Assembly (NCBI RefSeq): GCF_024298885.1
Contig: NZ_CP101167.1
Span: forward strand, 62,001-126,000
Direction: 5' to 3'
From: Haloglomus halophilum
GTDB lineage: Archaea; Halobacteriota; Halobacteria; Halobacteriales; Haloarculaceae
DNA: 64,000 bases
Of the stretch, positions 1 to 8,183 are shown piece by piece. Numbering within the stretch: position 1 is the stretch's first letter; every line of letters starts with the position of its first letter. The notes under the pieces were generated by a model, which saw nothing but the letters and a program-made list of their open reading frames with translations, had not been told where the DNA came from and searched no databases. Both the position numbers and the translations under genes were made by a program.

Positions 1-94
1 GGTCTTGGCGACCGAGGAACCGGATGAGATACTGCCGCGCCTCCTCGGCGGACAGCTCATCGGGAATCTCGGGCGGCTCGCTTTCAGCGGCCAT
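1..94 (-). CDS. Partial hypothetical protein (N-terminus only)
   Basis: An ATG at 94 opens a frame that stays open to the window edge (31 codons visible, beginning MAAESEPPEIPDELSAEEA). It starts 2 nt after the stop of the Doc-type toxin gene, so it is very probably co-transcribed with it. The visible part is acidic and helix-prone with no motif I recognise. Because no antitoxin precedes doc, this downstream gene is a candidate antitoxin, but that is inference from position only. Confidence 0.55.
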   Translation of the reverse strand, partial: MAAESEPPEIPDELSAEEARQYLIRFLGRQD

Positions 95-96
95 GC

Positions 97-642
97 TTAC
101 TCCTCATTACGGGGGTCGTGGTCATAATCGTTCGGTTCGTGGGATTCCTGCTCGCCGGTGTCGCGGTCCGTTGGGAGCTGCTCCGTCCCGTCGATACGGG
201 CCAGCCACAGATTGATGGTCGCCTCGTATTCCGGTGCCAGCGGCTCTGTGTGCGCCCGCAGATACGCGAGCACATCGTCCACATCGACACTGGACTCGTC
301 TGTCGCGAGTGCCTTCAGAATCTCTTTGATCTCCCGATCGTAGTCGAAGCGCAGCCCATTCAGCGCGTAGAAAATCCGGGTCGACATGAGTGCTGTTCGC
401 TTGTTGCCATCGACAAACGGATGATTGGCCGCAATGAGCCGGAGCAGCTGGAAGGCCTTCTCGTGGAGCGACTCGGGGCCCTGACCGAACTGGCCTTCCT
501 GAACGTGTTCCACGGCGTATTCGATATCGCCTGGCGAGGCCACCCCGGCGGTAGTCTCTGCATTTGCCTCCACGATCAACGCGTGAATGGCCTGGATGTC
601 GTCGGCCGACAGGTAGCTGATCGACTCCGAGTCCTCGCCCAT
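97..642 (-). CDS. doc: Death-on-curing (Doc/Fic) family toxin
   Basis: A 181-residue protein with the Doc variant of the Fic motif, HPFVDGNKRTAL, at about residue 94. Doc enzymes of toxin-antitoxin pairs phosphorylate elongation factor Tu; canonical Fic proteins AMPylate targets. The K in NKR favours the Doc branch. ATG start; a helix-rich N-terminus resembles the fold. The gene lies 28 nt downstream of the TFB gene and 2 nt upstream of a truncated ORF, suggesting a TFB-doc-X operon. The C-terminal 35 residues are a charged D/E/N-rich tail. No Phd-like antitoxin lies upstream. Confidence 0.85.
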   Translation of the reverse strand: MGEDSESISYLSADDIQAIHALIVEANAETTAGVASPGDIEYAVEHVQEGQFGQGPESLHEKAFQLLRLIAANHPFVDGNKRTALMSTRIFYALNGLRFDYDREIKEILKALATDESSVDVDDVLAYLRAHTEPLAPEYEATINLWLARIDGTEQLPTDRDTGEQESHEPNDYDHDPRNEE

Positions 643-670
643 TGTCGATATCCTCTACGACAACGCGTAT

Positions 671-1657
671 CTATCTACTGTTTTGTGGAGCGCACTCGCG
701 GGCCACCGCGGTGGCAAGATCTCCGCGCTGTCCGATGTCGAGCTCCTGCAGCACGTCGCGGTGGTTCCGTATCGTCGTTGCCGTAACGCTCGCCACGGCC
801 GCGGCCTCGCCCTGTGTTACCCATCGCCCTGCTTCCTGGCCGGCCGTGTAGAGACAGGCCGCAGCGAAGCCGGCGGGATGGACGCCGGTCGTCACGCCGG
901 CATCCTCGGCCGCTTCGGCAAGTGTTCGCGCTCGACGTCGGATCCGCTCCGGACAGTCGAGGTCAGATGCGAGCCGCGGAATGTACATCGTCGGTGTCGC
1001 GGGTTTGGCTGGGAGACCTAGCTCCTCGTTGAGTGTCTTGTAGGCGTTCGTGACCCGTGATTCCCCGACCGTCGCGACTGCCACGATGTCGTCGAGGAGC
1101 TGCGACCGGCCGTTGCATCGGCCGGTACCGTAGATGCTCGCTGCACCGATGGCTTCGATGGATCTGCCACGAAGCAGATCCTCGCTCTGAGCCCTCCGGA
1201 AGAGCTGGCACGCCTGGTCACGAATCGACTCGGAGAGTTCGAGCGCACTCGCCAGCCGGCGCACCTCGCCCAACCCGTGTGCGAGATTCCGTTCCGCTTT
1301 GGACCGCCAGCGACCACGGGTCTGCTCACGCCGCATCCGAGCGAGCCGCCGTCGCTTCTGTCCTGAGAGTTCATTCCCGTGAGCATCGGTTCTGTGACCG
1401 ATCTCCGTCGAGAGGCCTCGATCGTGGCGGGCCGCCGTTAACGGTGCGCCTGTTCGCTCGCGCTCGTCTGCATCGTACGCTCGCCATTCTGGCCCGTGGT
1501 CGATCCGCTGCTCGTTGATGACCAGGCCACAGTCCTCGCAGATGGTTTCGACTGCGTTGGTGGTGACCCGCCCGTCGCACTCGGGACACAGGTTAGCGCT
1601 CGACTCCGTCTGGGCGTCCTCATCGAAGTCAGTTTCGTAGATGTCTCTGATTGCCAT
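671..1657 (-). CDS. tfb: Transcription initiation factor IIB (TFB)
   Basis: TFB recruits RNA polymerase to TBP-bound promoters. The 328-residue product has the N-terminal zinc ribbon (C24/C27 and C40/C43, CPEC...CEDC) with the following GLVI, a B-reader/linker stretch rich in R (SGQKRRRLARMRREQ), then two cyclin-type repeats ending in an HTH-like TTIRNHRDVLQEL. The start at MAIRDIYE is chosen over an upstream in-frame codon at 1708 because family TFBs begin a few residues before the acidic segment preceding the ribbon. Haloarchaea commonly have several TFBs; this one sits on accessory DNA and precedes a toxin gene, so it may direct element-specific transcription (inference). Confidence 0.93.
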   Translation of the reverse strand: MAIRDIYETDFDEDAQTESSANLCPECDGRVTTNAVETICEDCGLVINEQRIDHGPEWRAYDADERERTGAPLTAARHDRGLSTEIGHRTDAHGNELSGQKRRRLARMRREQTRGRWRSKAERNLAHGLGEVRRLASALELSESIRDQACQLFRRAQSEDLLRGRSIEAIGAASIYGTGRCNGRSQLLDDIVAVATVGESRVTNAYKTLNEELGLPAKPATPTMYIPRLASDLDCPERIRRRARTLAEAAEDAGVTTGVHPAGFAAACLYTAGQEAGRWVTQGEAAAVASVTATTIRNHRDVLQELDIGQRGDLATAVARECAPQNSR

Positions 1658-1891
1658 GGTTCTCACCGTGTTCAGGGAACCCGCCAGTACGGCGAGCCCC
1701 TCACCCATTGAGGGGACAATAGACTCTATGCTGGACTGAAGTGCCTACACAGGGAGTCGGGGGAACTTCGATGCCTGCCGTAAGAACGGCAAGAAGTGGA
1801 ACAAGGTCCGCGACTGGGGCTACGACGAAATGTCACTAGACCTCCTGTACTCCAGATCGAGTCCTTTCTCATAGGATATGATGGGGCAGGA
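1658..1891. other. Gene-poor spacer with a short coding-like remnant
   Basis: Between the TFB start and the next leftward gene lie 234 bp. On the + strand, about 1739-1875 stays open without a start codon and reads NFDACRKNGKKWNKVRDW, which looks protein-like and may be a decayed gene end (a transposase is one possibility, unproven). No other function seen. Confidence 0.3.
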
Positions 1892-2323
1892 CTAATCGTC
1901 CCGCTTCAGTGCTGCGTAGTACGGCACGCCCATCCTCACCGCGCCAATGAGTCTGTAGATGCCGTAGACGGCGCCAAGGGAGATACCGACGGTTACAGCC
2001 CCGAACTCCATCCCGAGCTCTATCAACATCGTCACACGCGGCAGCACACGACTGAGCAACGGGACGGATTGCAGGAAGAGGCCTGAGTCGAGAACGAATG
2101 GTGTACCACCGTAGACGGCGAGCAGGACGGCGTCCTTGAACTTCAGCACGCCAAAGAGGAGTAGCAGGCACACGCCACTGTAGATCCATTCGAGGTTCTC
2201 TAGAACGGCCTCCCGACCCACCGCGATAGAGGTGTCCTTGTTACCGGAGAAGTCACCTCGGATCTTGTTGATGGTCTGATGGAGGTCGTCGAACACTGTC
2301 GGATAATCAGACTGTTCCAGCAT
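1892..2323 (-). CDS. Small membrane protein, unknown
   Basis: A 143-residue product starting MLEQSDYPTVFDDLHQTIN. A soluble N-terminal ~45 residues precede three hydrophobic segments (about 50-67, 70-90 and 100-125). I do not recognise the family. The start at 2323 is preferred over the longer frame to 2536, whose extra 71 residues lie under the divergent zinc-protein gene and do not look like protein. The gene is divergent from the 49-residue zinc protein. Confidence 0.6.
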   Translation of the reverse strand: MLEQSDYPTVFDDLHQTINKIRGDFSGNKDTSIAVGREAVLENLEWIYSGVCLLLLFGVLKFKDAVLLAVYGGTPFVLDSGLFLQSVPLLSRVLPRVTMLIELGMEFGAVTVGISLGAVYGIYRLIGAVRMGVPYYAALKRDD

Positions 2324-2440
2324 AGGTCTTGTTCCGCGTTCCACTTTCACTTCGCTTGGCTCGAATTTTTGAACGTATACTCCATTACTACACTTGGAGC
2401 CCCGGAATACAGTGTCACACGCTCCAGCGCTCCATCCCCC

Positions 2441-2590
2441 ATGTCGTCGGAACAATCGATCCTCGGAACCTGTCCGGCTTGCGACACCGAGATACCCGCA
2501 GGTATGCTCCTCATCGAGTACGAGAAGGACGACCACCGAGCGGTCTACGCGGAGTGTCCATTATGCGAGGATCCAGTTCATCCTCGGTGA
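2441..2590 (+). CDS. 49-residue zinc-binding protein
   Basis: The frame from the ATG at 2441 encodes a mini-protein with two CxxC knuckles (C11/C14 and C39/C42) separated by a short beta-rich stretch, the classic haloarchaeal zinc-ribbon microprotein layout (DUF7837-like, from memory). Such proteins are usually regulators or protein-interaction modules. Its last 13 nt overlap the convergent 3' end of the DUF6293-like regulator gene. The acidic composition supports real coding. Confidence 0.65.
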   Translation: MSSEQSILGTCPACDTEIPAGMLLIEYEKDDHRAVYAECPLCEDPVHPR

Positions 2591-3486
2591 GTTTCCACCC
2601 ACATCCGCCCCATCGTCGAGAGCTGCGTTTCGAGACTATTTCCGACCTTCTCGCGGTCTACATACCCCTTTTCGTCGAGTTTCGAGACGTTGTACTGGAC
2701 GCGGCTGCGGAACGACTCGTCGTACTCCTCACCCTCTTCTTCAGCCAGCTGTTCGGCGAGCGCCGACGTCGACGCAATCGGATCCTTCCCAAAGAGGAAG
2801 TTCAGAATGGTCTTCTCGAAATCCTCAACGTCACTGCCAGGCGACGACGGGAACTCGACGTACATCTGCCCGTCGAGGTCTCGGGCACCCTCCGTCACAC
2901 CGCTTTCGTTGATTCGGTCGAGAAGCTGCACGATCTCTTCGTACTGGCTGTGCACGGTCAGGTCCTCGTACTGCTTCAGATCATCGAGTGTGTCCGCGGC
3001 GTTCTCCAGAACCTCCATCATCCGGTGCACGAGATATTCCTCCGGAGAGACGTAGTAGGTGTGGAGCCGGTCTCGAATTTCATCCATAGTCTCCTGGAAC
3101 TCGGCGATTATCGAGTCGGCCGCAGTAGCGAACGCGAAGGCGACCGTGCGAGGCATCGAAGAGATGTTGACAAAAACCTCGTTATCAGCCTTCAGTTCGT
3201 CGAGGATGTAGTCGTACGCCATCGGATAGAGGGTCTCATAGTCAAACATGCCCTCGATTTCGATGGATTCGCGCTGGACCTCGACATCAATCAGTTTAAA
3301 CGAATCTTCCAATCGGCGAGTCATATTCGATGCGAGTTGCGCGGCCTTACTCGTTGCCTCATCGTCTGGATCGCCTTCGTGCGTGATGAGCACGACTCGG
3401 TCGGCCTCCATCTGTCCCTGCGAAATTGGGTAGATGAGACGCTCGAAGTCGAATCCAACTGGGATGATATGGACTCGTTCGGTCAT
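2578..3486 (-). CDS. CARF-like/winged-helix regulator (DUF6293, HFX_2341 type)
   Basis: A 302-residue protein. Residues 1-140 form an alternating beta/alpha Rossmann-like fold (VHIIPVGFDFERLIYPI, DRVVLITHEGDPDD, DNEVFVNISSMPR) of the CARF-like type seen in Csa3 regulators; residues 215-300 form a winged helix (ALAEQLAEEEG...VQYNVSKLDEKGYVDRE). Haloarchaeal relatives are annotated as HFX_2341-family/DUF6293 transcriptional regulators. CARF domains bind cyclic oligonucleotides in CRISPR and related defence, so ligand-controlled DNA binding is plausible but not shown. ATG start. The next gene rightward (3693) is divergent. Confidence 0.75.
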   Translation of the reverse strand: MTERVHIIPVGFDFERLIYPISQGQMEADRVVLITHEGDPDDEATSKAAQLASNMTRRLEDSFKLIDVEVQRESIEIEGMFDYETLYPMAYDYILDELKADNEVFVNISSMPRTVAFAFATAADSIIAEFQETMDEIRDRLHTYYVSPEEYLVHRMMEVLENAADTLDDLKQYEDLTVHSQYEEIVQLLDRINESGVTEGARDLDGQMYVEFPSSPGSDVEDFEKTILNFLFGKDPIASTSALAEQLAEEEGEEYDESFRSRVQYNVSKLDEKGYVDREKVGNSLETQLSTMGRMWVETHRG

Positions 3487-3692
3487 AGTTCCCTCTGTCT
3501 GCGGTTTAGGCTAAAGACCTTCGTTATACGCTTCGTATGTGGGACGAATTATGGTCTCTACAGGCAGTATGTATTTTGGCAAGCCTAAGAAATAGTGTTT
3601 GTGCGAATAAACGCAAACAAGACTTATGCCTGTGCGGTGAATAGTGCCACGACAGGCGCCACCGAGACACAACCGCGCCTGAGAGATCCGAC

Positions 3693-4481
3693 ATGCCCGG
3701 CGACCGATTCCCGCACGAGTTCGTACCGAAGACCAAACCTGGAGCTTCCACCGATAGACGCCTCTTCGGCTACAACGTCGAGGAGTTTCCGGCCCTCCAA
3801 GCACCGTTCCGCCGGTCGACTTGGTTCGTAAACCAACCACGAGAGGCGTTCATGCATCCCGACCAGATGCTCATCATCAACTCGATGGAGCAGAACGAGT
3901 TCCTGGTCGGTCGTACTCCTGAGGACGAGTTCGAGCGGCTACAGGAACTGGACGGGATCGTCGACGTCTACTTCCCAGGCGACCGCTGGGTCATGGACAG
4001 CGACGATATGGACCGTCGCGAACTCCTGAGCGAGATTGAGCGATCGGTCGAGGGGCAGAAGGCGCTCTACCGTATGGTTGAGGATGCCGAACTCGACGTC
4101 GAACTCTATCCCATCATCGTGGGGTGGGAACCGTGGCACTACGAGCACTGCCGGGAGCTGTTCGAGGTCTTCGGCACGAAGTCGTGTGCCTTCGACGGGA
4201 CCGAGTACAACTCGAAGTTCAACCTCTGGGATGACCTGGAGGCCCTGGTCGAGACGCTCGGCCCGGATCGGATCTACCTCAACGGTCGGGTCTCACACGA
4301 ACATCTCCTCCACGCCCCAGACGAGGTTGTTGCCTTCTCCGGGAAGACGTCGATCTTGGACGAGAGCAGGCAACCGAACGGGGAACACGATGCCGAGCGG
4401 TTGACCGAGACCATCAACTGGAGGATCGAGGCCCTGCACAGCTCGCAAACTGCTCTTGACGAATTCATGGTGACCAACTAA
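3693..4481 (+). CDS. Conserved haloarchaeal protein, DUF6610-like, possible TIM barrel
   Basis: 262 residues. The mid and C-terminal parts show repeated beta-strand/loop units (YPIIVGWEPWHYEHC, CAFDGTEYNSKF, DRIYLNGRVSHEHL, DEVVAFSGKTS) like the strands of a (beta/alpha)8 barrel; the combination reminds me of DUF6610 and distantly of tRNA-guanine transglycosylase-like enzymes such as DpdA. No zinc-binding cysteine cluster is visible, so TGT activity is not supported. Its stop overlaps the next ATG by one base, indicating an operon with 4481-4939. An AT-rich TATA-like AATAAAC lies near 3606. Confidence 0.55.
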   Translation: MPGDRFPHEFVPKTKPGASTDRRLFGYNVEEFPALQAPFRRSTWFVNQPREAFMHPDQMLIINSMEQNEFLVGRTPEDEFERLQELDGIVDVYFPGDRWVMDSDDMDRRELLSEIERSVEGQKALYRMVEDAELDVELYPIIVGWEPWHYEHCRELFEVFGTKSCAFDGTEYNSKFNLWDDLEALVETLGPDRIYLNGRVSHEHLLHAPDEVVAFSGKTSILDESRQPNGEHDAERLTETINWRIEALHSSQTALDEFMVTN

Positions 4482-4939
4482 TGCCACGCAAAGGCGGCGG
4501 ACCACCTGACGGACGTACCGACGAAGAACAATGGCAGCCTCCGGGACGCGAGGAACCACTCCAACGGTCACTCGATATGGCCTTGGAACTTGAACTGGAC
4601 GATGAGGAGGAAGACCCGGATTTCATCTACGGCGATATCGTCCACGATACTGAGGCCGACGAACCGATCGCCTTGGTCGTCGTAAACATTCCTGGACTCG
4701 AACTCGACGAGTGGGAGTTTGAGGACGGGGACACGCTGGCCGACAAGACTCCGAAGTACCCGGATGACGACGAGATCATCGTAGTTACTCCACTCGATGT
4801 GCTCGAACAGCACATCCCGAGATGGGGCGACCGGGAAGCTGCAATCCCACTCGAAGACCTCGTTGAGGAGAAAATTCCCTTCGCACCGTTCCCGTCCCTC
4901 CAACTGGTCCGGGTCGAAGACTCCCACCTTCGAGACTGA
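4481..4939 (+). CDS. Acidic hypothetical protein
   Basis: 152 residues, translationally coupled to the preceding gene through a TAATG overlap. The first 30 residues are basic/proline-rich and probably flexible; residues 30-150 are very acidic and contain beta-type segments (EPIALVVVNIPGLEL, DEIIVVTPLDVLEQH). No motif recognised. Co-transcription suggests it acts with the DUF6610-like protein. Confidence 0.65.
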   Translation: MPRKGGGPPDGRTDEEQWQPPGREEPLQRSLDMALELELDDEEEDPDFIYGDIVHDTEADEPIALVVVNIPGLELDEWEFEDGDTLADKTPKYPDDDEIIVVTPLDVLEQHIPRWGDREAAIPLEDLVEEKIPFAPFPSLQLVRVEDSHLRD

Positions 4940-4940
4940 G

Positions 4941-5087
4941 ATGGCCGACGAACTGTGGCCGTTCTTGATCTTACTTGCCCTCTTGGTCCTCACCGGAACG
5001 CTCGGGACCGTTATCGGCGTGTTCGGAGACGTTGTGCACCTCCTGTGTCCCGACCCGTCGAGCCCATTCAGTGTCTGGTGGTGTTAG
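4941..5087 (+). CDS. Possible 48-residue single-pass membrane protein
   Basis: An ATG 1 nt after the previous stop opens MADELWPFLILLALLVLTG, a convincing single transmembrane helix (residues 7-30), followed by a short cysteine-containing tail. Position fits a third gene of the same operon. The drawback is a 117-nt antisense overlap with the leftward ORF 4971-5267, so at most one of the two 3' ends is likely to be under selection. Confidence 0.4.
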   Translation: MADELWPFLILLALLVLTGTLGTVIGVFGDVVHLLCPDPSSPFSVWWC

Positions 5088-5267
5088 GTGTCCTGCGTAG
5101 TCTCTGACCGAGATCCCCTCCTGCAGGTGCATCGGCGGTAGGTCTTTCCAGGCGTCCAGTGCGGCGGCTAACTGTACTTCGACGATCGGTGAGCCGGTCG
5201 TCCGGTGAGCTTCGCGGAGGTGAATGCGAAGCCGTTCGCGGGCTGTGAAAGTATGTTCCTTGGACAT
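4971..5267 (-). CDS. Hypothetical protein with HTH-like N-terminus
   Basis: 98 residues, ATG at 5267. The first ~65 residues (FTARERLRIHLREAHRT, LAAALDAWKDLPPMHLQEG) look like a compact helical, possibly DNA-binding domain found in small haloarchaeal proteins. The last 30 residues are low complexity and overlap the oppositely directed membrane mini-gene. The family is not identified. Confidence 0.5.
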   Translation of the reverse strand: MSKEHTFTARERLRIHLREAHRTTGSPIVEVQLAAALDAWKDLPPMHLQEGISVRDYAGHLTPPDTEWARRVGTQEVHNVSEHADNGPERSGEDQEGK

Positions 5268-5337
5268 CGTTGCTCAGGGCACGTTGTCTGTGTCCCCCCC
5301 CTGCCCCTCTGGGTACACACAAACCCCCTCTCTCTCA

Positions 5338-5375
5338 ACCCTTGACAGCCGTCTCACTGCGCTCCTCTCAAGGGT
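5338..5375. promoter_or_regulatory. 8-bp inverted repeat upstream of 4971-5267
   Basis: ACCCTTGA (5338-5345) and TCAAGGGT (5368-5375) are perfect inverted arms with a 22-bp spacer. They lie 71-108 nt upstream of the leftward start at 5267 and downstream of the SSB-like gene. There is no adjacent T-run, so an operator is more likely than a terminator. Evidence is sequence symmetry only. Confidence 0.35.
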
Positions 5376-5463
5376 AGGAGCCCGGTCGTGGCTGCCGGCC
5401 GACCAGCGGGAGGCCGGGAGCGGAGGGTGGGGTGGCGGGGTCTGGGCTGGTCCGGCACACAGC

Positions 5464-5470
5464 AAAAAAA
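5464..5470 (-). terminator. Oligo-T terminator after the SSB-like gene
   Basis: Seven consecutive A on the + strand read as T7 on the coding strand, 18 nt beyond the stop codon of the leftward OB-fold gene. Archaeal RNA polymerase terminates at such U-runs without needing a hairpin. Confidence 0.6.
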
Positions 5471-5488
5471 GAAGGCTGCGCTAACTGG

Positions 5489-6355
5489 CTATTCTTCCCA
5501 CCACCGACCGCGCTCTGGGAATTCGATCCGACTCCAGCCCGTGATGGCGAGACTGCACCGACCTTGGTACCAGTTCTTCTTGACCGCTCTGAATCTGACC
5601 GTCTGCCCCTCTCGAACCACCGTTTTCCCGCTTTTCTCCCAGACCGTGAATTTTGTTCGCCCGCTCTCGTCTTCGATGAGCCCGACTTGTTGAATTGAGT
5701 TGTCACTTGGGCTCCAGAGCTCAGTGATTTCACCCTGGACCGTCACTTCCCCGACGGGCACGTCCGGCACATCCGCGATGGGTACGATTGCACCTGGCAC
5801 CGCCTTCAGTTCCTCCAGCGTCTCCAGCACCGCCTTGGTCACGTCCTGGCCGCGCTGCACCTTCTTGGCCAGCTGCTTCGCGACGACCGCTCTCGACCAG
5901 CCGCCTTGCACTTCGTCGTTGATCCGCATCGCCTGCTTGTTCACCGCCGAGAGTTCGCTCTGCGTCAGTTTTTCCCGTGGATCCGTGCGCTCCACCGGTT
6001 CGGGCTCATCCCGGCCACATTGCTCGACGACGACCTCTCGCGTCCGCTTCGCGCGTCCCTCCTGCTGACTGAGTTCCGCTTGGGCACTGATGTGCTCCAG
6101 CTCGGCCTCCCGGGCCTCGATGCGCTCTTCCTGTTCGAGGGTCTTCCCGTACAGGTGATCCGGGCCTTCCTCGACCCGCGCGTCTGGATGGTTGGAATCG
6201 ACTTTCGCCTGCACTTCCATGTCGACCGTCGCCCGGAACTCGGGGGTCTCGTCGACGACCTCGAATCCGTCCTCGTCGACCTCGGTTTCATCGTGTTTCT
6301 CGAAAGCCTGTTCATCGACCGAAACTACATCCGTGGTGACGTTCTTACTTGACAT
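5489..6355 (-). CDS. RPA/SSB-like OB-fold single-stranded DNA-binding protein
   Basis: 288 residues. The N-terminal half is charged and coiled (QEERIEAREAELEHISAQAELSQ). The C-terminal ~100 residues carry an OB fold with the RPA-type order: GEVTVQGEITELWSP, then IQQVGLIEDESGRTKFTVWEKS, then VREGQTVRFRAVKKNWYQGR. The aromatic residues (W, F, Y) are those that stack on ssDNA bases in this family. Haloarchaeal plasmids and integrated elements commonly carry one such protein, probably coating DNA during replication or transfer. A T7 terminator follows. Confidence 0.82.
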   Translation of the reverse strand: MSSKNVTTDVVSVDEQAFEKHDETEVDEDGFEVVDETPEFRATVDMEVQAKVDSNHPDARVEEGPDHLYGKTLEQEERIEAREAELEHISAQAELSQQEGRAKRTREVVVEQCGRDEPEPVERTDPREKLTQSELSAVNKQAMRINDEVQGGWSRAVVAKQLAKKVQRGQDVTKAVLETLEELKAVPGAIVPIADVPDVPVGEVTVQGEITELWSPSDNSIQQVGLIEDESGRTKFTVWEKSGKTVVREGQTVRFRAVKKNWYQGRCSLAITGWSRIEFPERGRWWEE

Positions 6356-7042
6356 TGGAACTTACCCTAGTTCCGAAGGCGCTCACGCGCCCGACACCGC
6401 GATGCCTCAACATCGCGGATTTCCTCGACGACAACAACCGACAGAACCATCTGCGCGCTCTCGCTCGCGCCTTCGCGAGCGCCCTGTGGGCGCGAGCGAG
6501 AGCGCGCCCGAGGCGGACGATCATCCAGCACCGCGCGCCGACCCGCCCGGAGCGAGCGGCCAGCGGGATATGCCCGCTCGTGTCCGGCCCGATGTGCGGG
6601 TCCGTGTCCAGGGCGACTGTCGCCGAGAACGCGCGCCGCGGTGTGGCGCGCGACAGCGCAGGCGGCACAAAGCGCTGGAACGCGAAAGCCCGCAAGGGGC
6701 GCAACCGACGGGGATACCCGCTGGCGCCGAGGGCACATCCATTTTAGCCCGGAACGGGCGCGGGCGGTGCGGAGAGCGCCCGCACGCCCGGAATGGTCGG
6801 TCGCGAGCGACGCGGAGGGCGGAACGCGGCGAGCGGGGCGGGCCATAACGGACACACCAGTCTAGCCGGCCGCGACACTCGGCGATCCAGCTACCGTCCT
6901 GGTGGACTCAGAAAGGGCGAGGCCGCCTCGGTCGTCCCCCGACCCCGCAAGCACCGCAGGAACGAGGAGCGCAGCAGTGGTCGCGGGATGCCGAGCGGCC
7001 GAGGGCTTTCAGAAGTCGTCTCTGTCGACGATTCCGAGCGCC
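6356..7042. other. GC-rich gene-free region with palindromes
   Basis: 687 bp upstream of the SSB-like gene hold no convincing ORF: open frames in several phases are Arg/Ala-rich, as expected from high GC. The segment has interleaved palindromic pieces (for example the CTCGCTCGCGCC/GGCGCGAGCGAG type arms around 6460-6500, and GCGGTGCGG/CCGCACGCC around 6760-6790). It may contain the SSB promoter/leader, a structured RNA (see 6905-7015) or a replication-associated region. Confidence 0.5.
6905..7015 (+). ncRNA. Candidate structured RNA or repetitive hairpin element
   Basis: GAAAG at 6911 and CTTTC at 7006-7010 could close a stem; inside are CGAGGC-CG-CCTCG (6919-6931), GGTCG-TCCCC-CGACC (6930-6945) and G/C-rich complementary stretches ending in GCGGCCGAGGGC. 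I recall near-identical blocks in other haloarchaeal genomes, suggesting a dispersed conserved element, but no search was possible. Strand is uncertain. Confidence 0.3.
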
Positions 7043-7318
7043 TTAGTGGTTCGGTGAGCCGACTGGCTCGTCAAGAGGGATGTCGACGCCGTCCTTCGTG
7101 ACGACGACCTCAACCCCCTCGACAGTGAATCGAACCTCGACATCGCCGGAGGACGATGCGAGAAGTCGTTCGAGTGCCTCGATGTCGACGACATCGTGGA
7201 GCTGATACGAATCGCTCGGCAGGCCGTGGACTTCCAGGGTTTCGACGATTTCGATAAGGAGATTCGAACACCGGTCCGTATCACTCGGGGATGATGAATC
7301 CGTCCTGATCTCAGCCAA
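7043..7318 (-). CDS. HalOD1 output-domain protein
   Basis: About 91 residues. Core IEIVETLEVHG...YQLHDVVDIEALERLLASSSGDVEVRFTVEGVEVVV matches the halobacterial output domain (HalOD1), a small domain at the end of haloarchaeal two-component proteins that also occurs alone. The only in-frame start is TTG at 7318, directly after a stop, so the start is uncertain. It is homologous to 10214-10456 in this window. Both lie near a histidine kinase, consistent with a phosphorelay output role (inference). Confidence 0.7.
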   Translation of the reverse strand: MAEIRTDSSSPSDTDRCSNLLIEIVETLEVHGLPSDSYQLHDVVDIEALERLLASSSGDVEVRFTVEGVEVVVTKDGVDIPLDEPVGSPNH

Positions 7319-7514
7319 TCAAAGGACGAACAGCAGTTAAAAGCGATGGTTCGATAGCTGGTGAGGTCGCGTCCGACGAACGAAGGCTCTATCCTCGCAC
7401 TACTCCGCCGAGTTGACTCGGTAGTGGGCAACTTGCCCGTTACAGAGACGTTTCTGAAAATCTGTGCGACAAAAGCGTGACAACTGATTTCAGACTCGCC
7501 TCCGTTATACAAAT

Positions 7515-8009
7515 ATGGTTCAAGTAGGGGACACAGCGCCAGACTTCACACTGACAGGAACCCAAGGTGACGAAGTTCGGGAGTTCTCGCTGTCTGAGTT
7601 CGCTGCTGGACGACCTGCTATGCTGGTGTTTTACGTCTACGATTTCAGTCCCGTGTGTGCTGACCAGCTGTGCGAGCTGAACGATATGGAGATGTTAACG
7701 TTCAACGACGAGATCGCAGTGCTCGGTATCTCGCCCGACGGCCCATACAGTCACCAACAGTTCATCGACCAAAACAACCTCTCGTATCCGCTCTTGACGG
7801 ATGAGGAAAAGCAGGTGTATGACCAGTACGGAATGCTCGAGGAGACGATTGAGGGCAAACGAAACCAGAAACGAGGGATCGTCCTACTTGACGGCGACCG
7901 CACTGTGCGCTACCGGTGGGTTGCCGAAGATAACTGGGCGTCGTGGAATATGGAGCCGCTCAACGAAGCGTATGAGGTCAGCCAAGAGCTCGGAACCGCT
8001 GACGAGTAG
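7515..8009 (+). CDS. Peroxiredoxin-like (AhpC/TSA) redoxin
   Basis: 164 residues with a thioredoxin fold: GDTAPDFTLTGTQGDEVREFSLSEF, then a strand PAMLVFYVYDFSPVCADQLC containing the peroxidatic position C48 and a second cysteine C53, then VLGISPDGPYSHQQFIDQNNLSYPLLTD and a C-terminal RYRWV strand. Peroxiredoxins reduce peroxides with thiols. The canonical TxxC Thr is replaced by Ser (FSPVC), a known variant. It is divergent from the first HalOD1 gene. Confidence 0.85.
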   Translation: MVQVGDTAPDFTLTGTQGDEVREFSLSEFAAGRPAMLVFYVYDFSPVCADQLCELNDMEMLTFNDEIAVLGISPDGPYSHQQFIDQNNLSYPLLTDEEKQVYDQYGMLEETIEGKRNQKRGIVLLDGDRTVRYRWVAEDNWASWNMEPLNEAYEVSQELGTADE

Positions 8010-8183
8010 TCTCAGCACAGTCAAGACGATATTCTACAGCTGTCTCACGAGCGTCACTCCGGAGCTTAGCTACCTGATAGCCGAACAGTCGCAAGCGACC
8101 CGGAAGACGTAGCAGGGATCGTGGGATGTCGGGAGGGACCTGGCGTTCAGATCGTCTCCTCACGCTCCTGATGCCGAGCTGAA

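Noticed and set aside
1739-1875. Possible transposase fragment
   Set aside because: The short stretch is protein-like but has no start, no inverted repeats and no recognisable catalytic motif; kept only as a remnant note.
2329-3588. 419-codon + strand frame across the CARF-like gene
   Set aside because: Antisense to a well-supported regulator; composition is basic and unlike haloarchaeal proteins.
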